Below are positions 1-9,254 of a stretch of DNA of 64,000 bases, piece by piece. Both the position numbers and the translations under genes were made by a program. The notes beneath the pieces were generated by a model. It ran no database searches. It was not told where the DNA came from and saw only the letters and a program-made list of their open reading frames with translations. The DNA is from Rhodanobacter sp. AS-Z3 (GTDB lineage Bacteria; Pseudomonadota; Gammaproteobacteria; Xanthomonadales; Rhodanobacteraceae): positions 1,573,001-1,637,000 of the forward strand of contig NZ_CP119392.1 in NCBI RefSeq assembly GCF_029224025.1. Direction: 5' to 3'. Position 1 is the first letter of the stretch, and every line of letters begins with the position of its first letter.

Positions 1-92
1 TATTGGCGGCAGCTGTGCGTGGGATGCTCGCAACAGACTCTGCTGACCAGTAACAAGCAGGCCGTAGGGCGCCGCCTTACGGCAAGAAGCTG

Positions 93-998
93 TCAGCGCA
101 GCAGTGTGCGCAAGCGGCTGCGCGTGAATGTACCGAAGCGGAGTTGCTCGCACAGTGCTTCAAGCTGTTCGGCTGGCCGGCTTTGCCGTTGCAGGGTTTC
201 GATGCTGCTGGCGCCGGGGGCGTCCAGTGCGATGCGGGTGAGGCGGCGATACATGCGCGCGTGTTCGGCGTGTTCTCGCAGTTTAGCCGCGCAGGTGGCG
301 GCACCGCGAATGCGCAGGAAGGCCACTTCGTCGATGCGCTCGAGCAGGGTGTCGAGGCTGCCGAAATGACTGAGCAGGGCGGCCGCGGTCTTGGCGCCGA
401 CGCCTGGCACGCCGGGGATATTGTCCACACTGTCGCCGCACAGCGCGAGGTAGTCGGCCACCTGATGCGGATGCACGCCGAGTTTGCCGTGCACACCGGC
501 CGGACCCCAGCGCAGGCCGCGCGCGTAGTCCCACTGCTCGTCGTGTTCGCCCAGCAATTGGCCGAAATCCTTGTCGGCGGAAACGATCACGCTGGGCCAA
601 CCTTGCGCGCGCAAATTCCACACGGTCGCGCCGATCAGGTCGTCGGCCTCGTAACTGTGGTCGATCATCAAACAGATGCCGAGCGCTTCGGTGACCGCAC
701 GGCACTGCACGAACTGGCGTTCCAGATCCGGCGGTGGCAGTTCGCGATTGGCCTTGTAAGGCGGGTAGATTGCGTTGCGGAATGAGCTGGTCAGCGAGGC
801 GTCGAAGGCCACCGCGATATGTTCGGGCTGAACCTTTTCGAGCAGTTCGCACAGAAAGCGGGTATAGCCGTGCACGGCGTTGACCGGATGGCCTTCGGCA
901 TCCTGGAACTCGTCGGGCATGGAATGCCATGCGCGGAAAACGTACAGGCTGCCATCGACCAGATGGGCGGCTGGATGCTTTTGGGCTGTGCTATTCAC
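93..998 (-). CDS. 5'-3' exonuclease / flap endonuclease family protein
   Basis: This 301-residue protein matches the stand-alone 5'-3' exonuclease fold found at the N-terminus of DNA polymerase I. Visible landmarks are the N-terminal LVDG (Asp15), the acidic metal-binding EADD at about 117-120, SADKD at about 140-144, and the helix-3-turn-helix segment GDSVDNIPGVPGVGAKTA at about 188-205. There is no polymerase domain, so it is a free nuclease of the Xni/ExoIX or flap-endonuclease type, probably removing RNA primers or 5' flaps. Its start overlaps the end of the upstream nitroreductase by 4 bp, making it the last gene of a three-gene minus-strand operon. Family assignment is firm; Xni versus a broader exonuclease is not settled by eye. 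Confidence 0.9.
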   Translation of the reverse strand: MNSTAQKHPAAHLVDGSLYVFRAWHSMPDEFQDAEGHPVNAVHGYTRFLCELLEKVQPEHIAVAFDASLTSSFRNAIYPPYKANRELPPPDLERQFVQCRAVTEALGICLMIDHSYEADDLIGATVWNLRAQGWPSVIVSADKDFGQLLGEHDEQWDYARGLRWGPAGVHGKLGVHPHQVADYLALCGDSVDNIPGVPGVGAKTAAALLSHFGSLDTLLERIDEVAFLRIRGAATCAAKLREHAEHARMYRRLTRIALDAPGASSIETLQRQSRPAEQLEALCEQLRFGTFTRSRLRTLLR

Positions 999-1582
999 GG
1001 TGCCCAGGTGCTTAGCAGGTCGGCCAGCGCCGGCCGGTCGCGGTCGGGTACTTCGATTTGCGGCGTGCCCAGATGCATGAAGCCGATCACGTGCTCGTCG
1101 GCGGACAGGCCCAGCAGCTTCGCAACATCACGATCATAGGCCGCCCAGCCGGTCAGCCATTGCGCGCCGTAGCCAAGTGCGTGGGCACCGAGCAGGATGT
1201 TGTGGGCCACATTGCCGGCACAAAGTTTCTGCTCGATTTCCGGCACCTTGCTGGTGCTATCCAGCCGAACAATGACGGCAATGACCAACGGTGCAAAGGT
1301 GTAACGCAGGCGATCCTTTTCGAGTTTGGCGTCGGATAGGCCGGCATTGTTTTGCTGCGATATCGCCGCTACCCGATCGCCGAACTCCAGCTTGGCCTCG
1401 CCCTCCAGTCGAATCAGCCGGAAGGGCACCAACTTGCCGTGATCGGGCACGCGGATGGCTGCTTCGAGCAGCGCATGCAGGGTGGTTTCGTCCGGCGCCG
1501 GCGCGCCGAGCTGGCGTGAAGGCACCGAATGGCGCTGCTGGAGCAGGGCGAGTGAGGCGAGATTGGGTGGGTTGCTGCTCAT
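995..1582 (-). CDS. Nitroreductase family protein (YdjA-like)
   Basis: The product is 195 residues, the usual length of small FMN-dependent nitroreductases. It carries an N-terminal RHSVPSRQL segment (FMN phosphate contact), PDHGKLVPFRL, and the late GAQWLTGW motif typical of the YdjA subgroup. Such enzymes use NAD(P)H to reduce nitro compounds, quinones or unsaturated substrates; the physiological substrate is unknown. The start overlaps the stop of the aminotransferase-like gene by 4 bp and the stop overlaps the exonuclease start by 4 bp, so all three are probably translated from one mRNA. Confidence 0.9.
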   Translation of the reverse strand: MSSNPPNLASLALLQQRHSVPSRQLGAPAPDETTLHALLEAAIRVPDHGKLVPFRLIRLEGEAKLEFGDRVAAISQQNNAGLSDAKLEKDRLRYTFAPLVIAVIVRLDSTSKVPEIEQKLCAGNVAHNILLGAHALGYGAQWLTGWAAYDRDVAKLLGLSADEHVIGFMHLGTPQIEVPDRDRPALADLLSTWAP

Positions 1583-3090
1583 TCGATGGTGGACTCGTGT
1601 TCGGTGTTGGCGTGCGCATCCAGCGCAAACCAGCGCTGGATGGCCGTCAGCGATGCGTGGTCGTCGTGAGTTTTGTGGGCGAACTCGTTGGTGACCGGCG
1701 AGTAGATGTAGTCCTCAATCCACTCATCGGCATGCGCCACGATCTCGCGCATGGCGTGCATGGCGTGTTCGATGTCGGCCATCGTGGTGGTGGGGTGGAA
1801 CGACAGGCGTACCCAGCCCGGCTTTTCCGACAGGTCGCCGTGATCGATGCGATCGGTGATCGAATGCGACAGCGACGGATCGACGTGCAGCAGGTAATGG
1901 CCATAAGTGCCGGCGCAGGAACAGCCGCCACGCGCCTGTACGCCGAAGCGATCGTTCAGCAGCTGCACGATCAGGTTGTAGTGAACGTGCTCGACGTAGA
2001 ACGAGAAGATCGCCAGCCGGTCGCGTCGGTCCGGGGCCAGCACACGTAGGCCGGAAATCGCCTGCAAGGCATCCATGACGTACGCAACGATTTCGTGCTC
2101 GCGCTGCCGCATGCGCGCCACGCCCATACTGTTCTTCAATTGCACGGCGAGCGCCGCCTTGATCGCCTGCAGGAAGCCGGGGGTGCCGGCATCTTCGCGC
2201 GCCTCGATGTCGTCGAGGAACGAGTATTGGCCCCACGGATTGGTCCAGTTCACGGTGCCGCCGCCGCAGTCATCCGGCGCGGTGTTGCGGTACAGCTCGC
2301 GGTTGAAAACCAGCGCACCTGACGAGCCGGGGCCACCGAGGAATTTATGCGGTGACCACAACACCGCATCAAGCCGTTCCTCGGGGTCGGCCGGATGCAT
2401 GTCGATGTCGACATACGGCGCTGACGCGGCGAAATCCACGAACACCACGCCGCCGGCGCGGTGCATCAACCGCGCCATGGCGTGATACGGCGTGCAGATA
2501 CCGGTGACATTCGAGCAGGCGGTGAAGGAACCGATCAGCAATGGGCGCGCCTGGTATTGCTGCAGCAGCTCCTCCAGCGCAGCCAGGTCGACCAGGCCAT
2601 GCTGATCGGGTGGCACCACCACCACGTCGGCCACGCTTTCGTGCCACGACGTCTGATTGGAGTGATGCTCCATGTGGGTGATGAAAACCACCGGACGTTC
2701 GGCCGACGGAATGTCGATGAACCGGCGCAATCCCTGCGGTGCCTTGAGCCCGAGAATGCGCTGGAACTTGTTGATCACGCCGGTCATGCCGGTGCCGGTG
2801 GAAATGATCAGGTCATCCGGCGCGGCATTGACGTGGGCTTTGAGGATGCGATGGGCCTCGTGGTATGCCAGCGTCATCGCGCGGCCGGTTTCGCTGCTCT
2901 GCGAGTGCGTGTTGGCGACATACGGACCGAAGCGGTTTTGCAGCAGTTGTTCGATCGGACGATACAAACGGCCGCTTGCCGTCCAGTCGGCATAGACGAT
3001 GCGTTGCTCGCCATAGGGCGAGTCAAAGCGCTGGTCGTGGCCTATCGTGTTGGCGCGATAAACGGCAAAGCTGGTTTCGAGCGAGTCCAT
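1579..3090 (-). CDS. Aminotransferase class V-fold PLP-dependent enzyme
   Basis: A 503-residue fold-type I PLP enzyme related to cysteine desulfurases. The PLP lysine lies in SPHKFLGG, preceded by the cofactor Asp in VFVDFAASAP. A cysteine-rich loop RGGCSCAG resembles the active-site loop of SufS/IscS-like proteins. THMEHHSN also fits the desulfurase/isopenicillin-N-epimerase-like class. It is about 100 residues longer than SufS, with extra sequence at the C-terminus (helical, acidic). An upstream TTG would add two residues; ATG at 3090 with GGGA upstream is preferred. Desulfurase, lyase or epimerase activity cannot be decided from sequence alone. It leads the operon with the nitroreductase and the exonuclease. 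Confidence 0.85.
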   Translation of the reverse strand: MDSLETSFAVYRANTIGHDQRFDSPYGEQRIVYADWTASGRLYRPIEQLLQNRFGPYVANTHSQSSETGRAMTLAYHEAHRILKAHVNAAPDDLIISTGTGMTGVINKFQRILGLKAPQGLRRFIDIPSAERPVVFITHMEHHSNQTSWHESVADVVVVPPDQHGLVDLAALEELLQQYQARPLLIGSFTACSNVTGICTPYHAMARLMHRAGGVVFVDFAASAPYVDIDMHPADPEERLDAVLWSPHKFLGGPGSSGALVFNRELYRNTAPDDCGGGTVNWTNPWGQYSFLDDIEAREDAGTPGFLQAIKAALAVQLKNSMGVARMRQREHEIVAYVMDALQAISGLRVLAPDRRDRLAIFSFYVEHVHYNLIVQLLNDRFGVQARGGCSCAGTYGHYLLHVDPSLSHSITDRIDHGDLSEKPGWVRLSFHPTTTMADIEHAMHAMREIVAHADEWIEDYIYSPVTNEFAHKTHDDHASLTAIQRWFALDAHANTEHESTIE

Positions 3091-3219
3091 CGACAATCCC
3101 GGTAGCGCCGAGCTGAAAGAAAGCCCACTTTAACTCAGCGTCTCGTTGAAGCGGATTGCGTGGGACAGGCGGTGCGGTGTCAGCGGCTGGCACGTGTCAC
3201 GTACCAAGTGCCTGCGGGC

Positions 3220-3660
<441 letters not shown>

Positions 3661-3854
3661 CTAGCACGAGTCTTGATGACCGGCGGGCCAGCTTACTCCA
3701 GTCTCGCTCGAACGAGCCATGCCCTCAGCCATGACACTAGCTTGGCTGGCGGCGCCGCAAGAAGCACTCAACCAGCAACAGTACGCACTGGCAGTGGCCG
3801 CGCTGGGTTGAGGCAGCCATCCGGCCGAGCCAGACTGGTCGCGTGGTCGGGTGT

Positions 3855-4970
3855 CTACAGCTTGTAGCGCTGCATGATCGGTACGCCAATGTGTCGGGTC
3901 ACCGCACCGAGTGTGCCGATGGCCCGTCGCGTGCGACCGGGCAGGTGGCGGCTCAGTACGGCGCTGTACTCGATCGCCGGCTGGCCACCGCGTTGCCGCT
4001 TGAAATGCGCCACTCCGGCGCTGAGGTTGACGAGACAATCGTCATCGATGGCTTGCTTCATCACCGCGGCCGCCAACATGCGGTACAGACCGAGCTTGAG
4101 CGGAAGGGCGGTGTTGTAGCCCACGATCGGCGAGGTCAGCAGATTGCCGAAGCGAAACAGGCCGACGATGCCCTGCAGTACGCCATCTTCATCGCGAATA
4201 CCCTTGAGTTGCAGCAGGCCAGCCAATGACCAGGCCTTGATCAGGGTCCACTCGTAGTGCGGGTTCAGGCCGGAATATTTGTCGATATACAGCTCGGCAT
4301 ACAGTTTGGCGATGCGCCGGAAGTCCTCGTCGGTGAACTGAGTGCAAACGGCGTGCTGGTGGGCGGCGCGATGCAGCAGAACCAGGTCACGCTTGAGATC
4401 GGCGTGCTGGTGCGCCAACGCCGCAACATCGGAAAACAGGTAGACCTGACGGCTGGGTACGAGGGTGAAGCCGCGTTGCGACAAGGCGTCCAGCCAGTCG
4501 GCGTGGTGCACCGTGTTCAGTGACCGAAACCACAGCGCGTGCGTGGGCCAGCGTGTCGTCGCGGCATCGAGCACCTGATCCAGTGCGACGTCGCGCAATT
4601 GTGGATAGACATTGGTCGAGACCAGCCAGTTGTTGATGGCCACGGCGCGATCAATCCGCGCGCGCTGCAACCAGCGCCCCATGCCGCCGGCCAGCCAGCG
4701 CAGGGGCGTGGTCAGCCACGGCTGGCCGAGCCGGTCAATTTCCTCGGCGGCATACCGCGCATACGTGGTCAGTGGCGAGCAGATCCAGGCGTTGTCGGGT
4801 TCGGCATCGTTGACGCTGACCGGAAACAATACCCCGCCGACATCGAGCGCATCGATCGCGGTTTGCACATTGGCAATGAACGGCGGCGTCGGGCGTTGCC
4901 GATGGATCTGCAGAAAGGTTGCTGCCCGGCGGTTGAATTCGTCGATAGGAACGACCGGCACCGTGTTCAC
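3855..4970 (-). CDS. Uncharacterised protein, possible GNAT-like acyltransferase; last gene of six-gene cluster
   Basis: A 371-residue protein that I cannot assign confidently. The start is GTG at 4970, whose GTGA overlaps the ATP-grasp stop codon; an open frame further upstream lies inside that gene and is not used. The N-terminal part has a motif AINNWLVSTNVYP. The C-terminal half (EDFRRIAKLYAELYIDKYSGLNPHY, then GIVGLFRFGNLLTSPIVGYNT) has the alternating strand and helix pattern of N-acetyltransferase-fold proteins, with Tyr/Asn-rich segments. No transmembrane segments or signal peptide are evident. Its position suggests that it transfers an acyl or aminoacyl group in the pathway encoded by the preceding five genes. 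Function is inferred only from context. Confidence 0.7.
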   Translation of the reverse strand: MNTVPVVPIDEFNRRAATFLQIHRQRPTPPFIANVQTAIDALDVGGVLFPVSVNDAEPDNAWICSPLTTYARYAAEEIDRLGQPWLTTPLRWLAGGMGRWLQRARIDRAVAINNWLVSTNVYPQLRDVALDQVLDAATTRWPTHALWFRSLNTVHHADWLDALSQRGFTLVPSRQVYLFSDVAALAHQHADLKRDLVLLHRAAHQHAVCTQFTDEDFRRIAKLYAELYIDKYSGLNPHYEWTLIKAWSLAGLLQLKGIRDEDGVLQGIVGLFRFGNLLTSPIVGYNTALPLKLGLYRMLAAAVMKQAIDDDCLVNLSAGVAHFKRQRGGQPAIEYSAVLSRHLPGRTRRAIGTLGAVTRHIGVPIMQRYKL

Positions 4971-6124
4971 AGGGCGTCCAGTGGTTCGCCGTCCCACTCG
5001 GTGTCGCAGGTGGCGGCCTGACGCAAGCTGCAGCGATCGCGCAAGGCGATCCTGGCGTACGACGCCATGTCGAGCAGTCCACCGAGCAGCGGCCACGAGT
5101 CTCCCGGCACCACGATGACGTCGCGGGCACGTTGCAGATCCCGCCACCAGGGCCGCAGCTGGCCCGTGCGCAGCGCCTGCGCGCCGCCAGCGCCAAGCAT
5201 CACCGCCGTGATCATGCGTGGTTCGCTGCACGATGGGGTCGCGCAGGTAGTCGCGGTGCCAGTCAGCGCAGCAGGTACGGCGTCATCCATGCCGAACAGG
5301 TGAATGCCGCTGATCGCGCGCGGATTGCATTCGAGTACGTGCAGGTCGCCGTTCTCCGACTCGATCCAGTCGAACGACAGTTGCCCGGTGTAGTTCATCT
5401 TGCTGGCGAAGCGCTCGACAAAATCGCGGATACGCGGTGATTCATGGGTTTCGAACAGAAAACTGGAACTGGCCTTGAGTCGATAGCCGGGGCGATAGCT
5501 GACGTGGGCGAGCAGCCGGCCGCGATCCACGATGCTGTACGAACAGCGCTCGTGACCGTGGCAAAACCGCTGGACCACCCATCGTCCCGCCAGTTCGAAG
5601 GGTTTCGCCTGGGCCGGAATGCCGTCGGGGCAAAGCCGGACATGCACGCCAAAGCGTGAGTATTCGGGCTTCAGTATGACAGCGTCCGTGCCCGCCCAGT
5701 GCCTGGCCTGTTCGAGCGTGTCGACGCAGGCGCTCTCGGGCACTACCGCGCCGCAGCCCTGGGCGGCTTCCAGGAAGCGCCATTTGCTGTGTAGTGCATC
5801 CATCGTCTCGAAATTGCCTACCGCGACGCGTACCGTCGCCGGTAGCGCGGCGCGATAACGAGAGAGGTAGAACACCTCCTCGCAGGTCGGCACCACCAAC
5901 TCGATCTGATGCTCGCGGATGGCCTGACAAAGCGCGTCGACATAGGCGCGCGGTGCAAAGCGCGCGGACGGCAGCACAACGGTGCGGGTTACCGCGCGCG
6001 ACCATCCGGAAATTCGGCAGGCGATGCTGTCGCCGATGGTCACCGCCCAGCCCTGATGTGCGAAGCGCCGCGCGTGGTCAAGTGCGGCCGGGGCGCGGCC
6101 GCCGAGGATGAGTACGTTAGGCAT
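4967..6124 (-). CDS. ATP-grasp domain protein (carboxylate-amine ligase-like)
   Basis: The 385-residue protein begins with a Rossmann-like MPNVLILGGRAPAALDHARR segment and carries an ATP-grasp fold. Features are TDAVILKPEYSRFG (ATP-contacting lysine strand) and, near the C-terminal part of the domain, ESENGDLHVLECNPRAISGIH, with the Glu-x-Asn-x-Arg metal/ATP signature. ATP-grasp ligases join a carboxylate, through an acyl phosphate, to an amine or thiol. The gene overlaps the adenylating-enzyme gene by 8 bp and the downstream unknown gene by 4 bp. Substrate is unknown; peptide-bond or amide formation in the cluster product is the natural inference. Confidence 0.87.
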   Translation of the reverse strand: MPNVLILGGRAPAALDHARRFAHQGWAVTIGDSIACRISGWSRAVTRTVVLPSARFAPRAYVDALCQAIREHQIELVVPTCEEVFYLSRYRAALPATVRVAVGNFETMDALHSKWRFLEAAQGCGAVVPESACVDTLEQARHWAGTDAVILKPEYSRFGVHVRLCPDGIPAQAKPFELAGRWVVQRFCHGHERCSYSIVDRGRLLAHVSYRPGYRLKASSSFLFETHESPRIRDFVERFASKMNYTGQLSFDWIESENGDLHVLECNPRAISGIHLFGMDDAVPAALTGTATTCATPSCSEPRMITAVMLGAGGAQALRTGQLRPWWRDLQRARDVIVVPGDSWPLLGGLLDMASYARIALRDRCSLRQAATCDTEWDGEPLDAL

Positions 6125-7445
6125 GCATTCCCTGGCTGACGTTGAACAGACGACGAACCCTGCGGCATTTGTGCGTCGCCGAGTGTTCGATCCTTGCGTC
6201 GAAAGCTATTTGCGGAACGCAGGCGCCAGCCCGAGTCGCGCAAGCGGCGACGGCCTGACGCACACGCTGCTGTTGATCGCCGGATAGTTCCGGGTCAACG
6301 GCAAGGCGCAGTAAGTCGAGTCCGTGTTGTTCAATCCGATAGTCGCTGGCCGATGGCGCGGCGTTGAGCAGGGCGCGCGATAACAGGTCGGGGAACAGCG
6401 GCACCAAACCGGTTCCCTGCGCACTACTCAGCCATACGATGTCATCTTCCCGGCCTTCGATGCGCTCGATCGCCATGAATGGTGATCCACATGGGCAAGG
6501 CTGTTCGCGCTCGACCAGTATGTCGTTCAGGCGATAGCGGATGACCGGTTGCGTATGTCGATACAGGTCGGTGACGATCGGGGCGAATCGACGTGTGGCG
6601 CGATCGATCCAGTCCTGTTCGACGATCAGGCAATCCTCGTTGAGATGTACGGTGCCGTGATGGCAAGTGTGGCCAAGAAACCCTTCGGTGGCCTGGTAGA
6701 TCTGCTCAATCGGCACGCCGAAAGTCGCGCTGATCCGCTCGGCGTCCACGGGGTCGAGCACTTCGGCGGCAGCGATGACGCGGGTTGGAGCTACGCGAAT
6801 GGTCCCGGCCAGCACGGCTTCGGCAACCAGCGCCAGCACGCTGGGCGGACCGACCAGGATGGTGGGCTTGAACTGGTCCAGTTTGAAGAGAACATCGGCG
6901 AACGGTGCGGCCAGGTCGAAATACTGAAAACGCAAGCGCAGGCCGCCAGAAAGTGTGTCGTACAGAGTGCTGCCGGCACGCAGCAACAAGCCCACCCGGG
7001 CTGGCGCAAAAATGCCATCCGGCAGCATCTTGGCCAGCAAGGTTCCGGCCCAGCGCAGACGCTCCGAACGGCTGGCCAGAAACACGCCGCGTGCGCCGGA
7101 AGTGCCGGTCGACAGGCCGACGGCAACACCGTTGAGCGAAGCGCTGAAATCGCGCGTTCGCTCTGCTTCTTCGGCTAGTGCGAGCGCCTGTTCGAGCATG
7201 ACTCCGGCGGTGTTGATGTCATTGAAGTGGTGCATCCAGCTGTGCTTGTCGATCACCGGCAGTTGCTCGAAACGCAACTGGCTGCGGGCGGCGTAGAACG
7301 GCGCGTGAGCAAAAAGCTGCTCGCGCAGGCGCCGCCACTGGCGCTGCTGGTGTGTATCGATCTCGGCACGACAGCCAAGTCTTTGCAGGCGGCGTGCGCT
7401 GACGTAGTACCTGACCAGTACCAGTGCGTCGATCAGCCGGCTCAT
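6117..7445 (-). CDS. Putative adenylate-forming enzyme (F390-synthetase-related)
   Basis: A 442-residue member of the ANL superfamily branch that includes phenylacetate-CoA ligase and coenzyme F390 synthetase. Visible motifs are the P-loop-like VGLSTGTSGARGVFL, IYQATEGFLGH (A5-like) and VTDLYRHTQPVIRYRLNDIL, followed by a CPCGSP cysteine cluster. Organisms of this kind lack coenzyme F420, so F390 synthesis is not expected; it probably adenylates a fatty or aromatic carboxylate. ATG at 7445 forms an ATGA overlap with the upstream hydrolase stop; a GTG four codons earlier is less likely. Central gene of the six-gene cluster. Confidence 0.87.
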   Translation of the reverse strand: MSRLIDALVLVRYYVSARRLQRLGCRAEIDTHQQRQWRRLREQLFAHAPFYAARSQLRFEQLPVIDKHSWMHHFNDINTAGVMLEQALALAEEAERTRDFSASLNGVAVGLSTGTSGARGVFLASRSERLRWAGTLLAKMLPDGIFAPARVGLLLRAGSTLYDTLSGGLRLRFQYFDLAAPFADVLFKLDQFKPTILVGPPSVLALVAEAVLAGTIRVAPTRVIAAAEVLDPVDAERISATFGVPIEQIYQATEGFLGHTCHHGTVHLNEDCLIVEQDWIDRATRRFAPIVTDLYRHTQPVIRYRLNDILVEREQPCPCGSPFMAIERIEGREDDIVWLSSAQGTGLVPLFPDLLSRALLNAAPSASDYRIEQHGLDLLRLAVDPELSGDQQQRVRQAVAACATRAGACVPQIAFDARIEHSATHKCRRVRRLFNVSQGMHA

Positions 7446-8269
7446 GCTGTACGCCACTCGTTGCAGTGTGAGGGCAGCAGGCGGATCGCCGGAGCGGCAT
7501 GCGCCAGTGTGTGCAGGCGTTGCAAGGTATCGCGGTAGGTTTTCGTGTCACCGAGCAGGCGAGTGACCAGTCCCGGCGGTGGCACGCCATCACGGATCGC
7601 CTGAGAAGACCAGGCGGCGTCCGCAACCAGGAAGGTGGTGGCGCCGCTGGCGGCAGTGAACAGCAGGCCGTATTGACCCTCGGCGTGGCCGGGCAAAGAC
7701 ACCGCAAGCAGGCTCCCGTCACCGAGCAGATCGTGGCCTGCCCCGAAGTCGGCCATGCTGCGGGGAAGCTCGCACCGTGGGGCATCCTCGATCCAGCTGA
7801 CCCGATCGAGAAAGTCTTCCGGCAGCAAATCTGGCAACAACCCTCGCCTGAGCGATCCCAGTCGACCCCGTGTGTGCATGTCATCCCATGCGGCGCGGGA
7901 ACAGATCAACGCGGCACCAGGAAAGTCGCGCACTCCACCGATGTGGTCGCCGTGCAGGTGCGAAATAACCACGCGGCTGATGGTGTCTGCGGCGAATCCA
8001 TCGCGTGCAAGCTGCCGCTGCAATGGCTCGTCCGACCTCAGGTGCACCGGAGTCACCGCTCGATACAAACGCTCCGGCAGGTGTCGTGTCGCCGCCAGAA
8101 AGTGCTCCGAATATCCCGTGTCGAACAGAATACTGCCCTGCTGCGGGTGCTGCAGCAGGAACGCCAGTGCGGGATAGCGTATCGATGCCAGCGGTGCGCC
8201 GCGGCGAGTTGCGCACTCGGGATGCGTGCAGTGGCCCGCCTCGTAAATGCGCCAGTCAATGCCGCTCAT
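7442..8269 (-). CDS. MBL-fold metallo-hydrolase
   Basis: This 275-residue protein has the metallo-beta-lactamase fold signature HLHGDHIGG near its centre, followed by further metal-ligand candidates at SLPGHAEGQYG, VADAAW and the C-terminal LLPSHCNEW. The arrangement resembles lactonase and glyoxalase-II-like hydrolases, which act on lactones, thioesters or phosphoesters using two metal ions. ATG at 8269 overlaps the end of the SDR gene by 14 bp; the longer open frame lies inside that gene. In this cluster it could release a thioester or open a lactone intermediate, but that is inference from context. Confidence 0.88.
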   Translation of the reverse strand: MSGIDWRIYEAGHCTHPECATRRGAPLASIRYPALAFLLQHPQQGSILFDTGYSEHFLAATRHLPERLYRAVTPVHLRSDEPLQRQLARDGFAADTISRVVISHLHGDHIGGVRDFPGAALICSRAAWDDMHTRGRLGSLRRGLLPDLLPEDFLDRVSWIEDAPRCELPRSMADFGAGHDLLGDGSLLAVSLPGHAEGQYGLLFTAASGATTFLVADAAWSSQAIRDGVPPPGLVTRLLGDTKTYRDTLQRLHTLAHAAPAIRLLPSHCNEWRTA

Positions 8270-9251
8270 GCGACCTCCACCAGCGCGCAAAGCGCTGGAT
8301 GCCGTCGGCCACGCTGACCGTTGGGGTGTAACCCAATTGCGTTCTTGCCGCGGAAATATCGAGTGTCTGCGAAAAGCCGAGCACGCCCACCCCGTATCGA
8401 CTGAGACGTGGCTCCGGGTGGCCAGGTAATCTGTTGGCGACGAGCTCGGCCATCGTGCCCAGTGCAACCGCCAGTCGACGTGGCAACGGGATCATGCTGA
8501 CCTTCAGATCAAGCGCGGTGAAGAGTTGCAGCAGCAATTCGCGCACGGCCATCGGTTCTCCGTTAGTGATGTTGAAGGCGCGGCCGTCCACGGGCGCAAC
8601 CGGCTGCAGACAGGCTTCCACCGCGGCCGCTACATTGGCTACATAGGTGACGTCGATGAGAGCTTCGCCATTGCCGATCCGCGGAAACCACCCGCGTTCG
8701 GCCAGCGCAAGAAGCCGGGGAAAGATTGCACGATCGCCCTCGCCGAACACGGCTCGCGGCCGCAGCACCACAGCAGACAATCCCGCAGACGCAGCCTTTC
8801 GCACGCATTGTTCACCCAGCCACTTGCTTTCGGCATAGGCGTTGATCCAACGCCGCGGTGGCTTGAAGGCCTCCGGCGTATTCCATTGGTCGGCGAGGCG
8901 GAAATAGATGCTCGGTGAGGAAAAATGCACGAAGCGCTGCACCGCACATTGCCGCGCGGCATCGAGCAGCCGTTGGGTAGCCTCTACGTTGGCCGTCATG
9001 AAATCTTCGCGCGGGCCCCATGGTGACGACAGCGCCGCGCAATGAACAATCACCTCGGCGCCATCGATCAGGGTTGATAGCCGATCCGATAAAAGGTCGC
9101 CGGGTCGAACGCTCAAACCGGCCGTGGCGATAGCCTCCAGTCGCGCCCGGTTACGGCCGTTCGCCAGCACCTGATGGCCGAGTGCATGCAGGTGGCGTGC
9201 GACGTGCGAGCCGATGAATCCGGACGCGCCCGTGACCAGAATGCGTGCCAT
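8256..9251 (-). CDS. NAD(P)-dependent epimerase/dehydratase, 3beta-HSD-like extended SDR
   Basis: A 331-residue extended short-chain dehydrogenase. It has the Rossmann motif TGASGFIGSH at the N-terminus, a Ser in VHFSSPSIYF, and the catalytic pair YAESK. The C-terminal FNITNGEPMAVRELL and LSRYGVGVLGFSQTLDISAARTQLGYTP segments resemble 3beta-hydroxysteroid-dehydrogenase-type enzymes and OleD, the 2-alkyl-3-oxoalkanoate reductase of bacterial olefin synthesis. It begins 3 bp after the ketoacyl synthase gene. Reduction of a beta-keto product of that synthase is a reasonable working guess. Confidence 0.88.
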   Translation of the reverse strand: MARILVTGASGFIGSHVARHLHALGHQVLANGRNRARLEAIATAGLSVRPGDLLSDRLSTLIDGAEVIVHCAALSSPWGPREDFMTANVEATQRLLDAARQCAVQRFVHFSSPSIYFRLADQWNTPEAFKPPRRWINAYAESKWLGEQCVRKAASAGLSAVVLRPRAVFGEGDRAIFPRLLALAERGWFPRIGNGEALIDVTYVANVAAAVEACLQPVAPVDGRAFNITNGEPMAVRELLLQLFTALDLKVSMIPLPRRLAVALGTMAELVANRLPGHPEPRLSRYGVGVLGFSQTLDISAARTQLGYTPTVSVADGIQRFARWWRSHERH

Positions 9252-9254
9252 CGC

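Noticed and set aside
6117..7445. Coenzyme F390 synthetase proper
   Set aside because: F420 biosynthesis is not expected in this lineage, and related non-methanogen proteins form a distinct clade; only the adenylate-forming chemistry is claimed.
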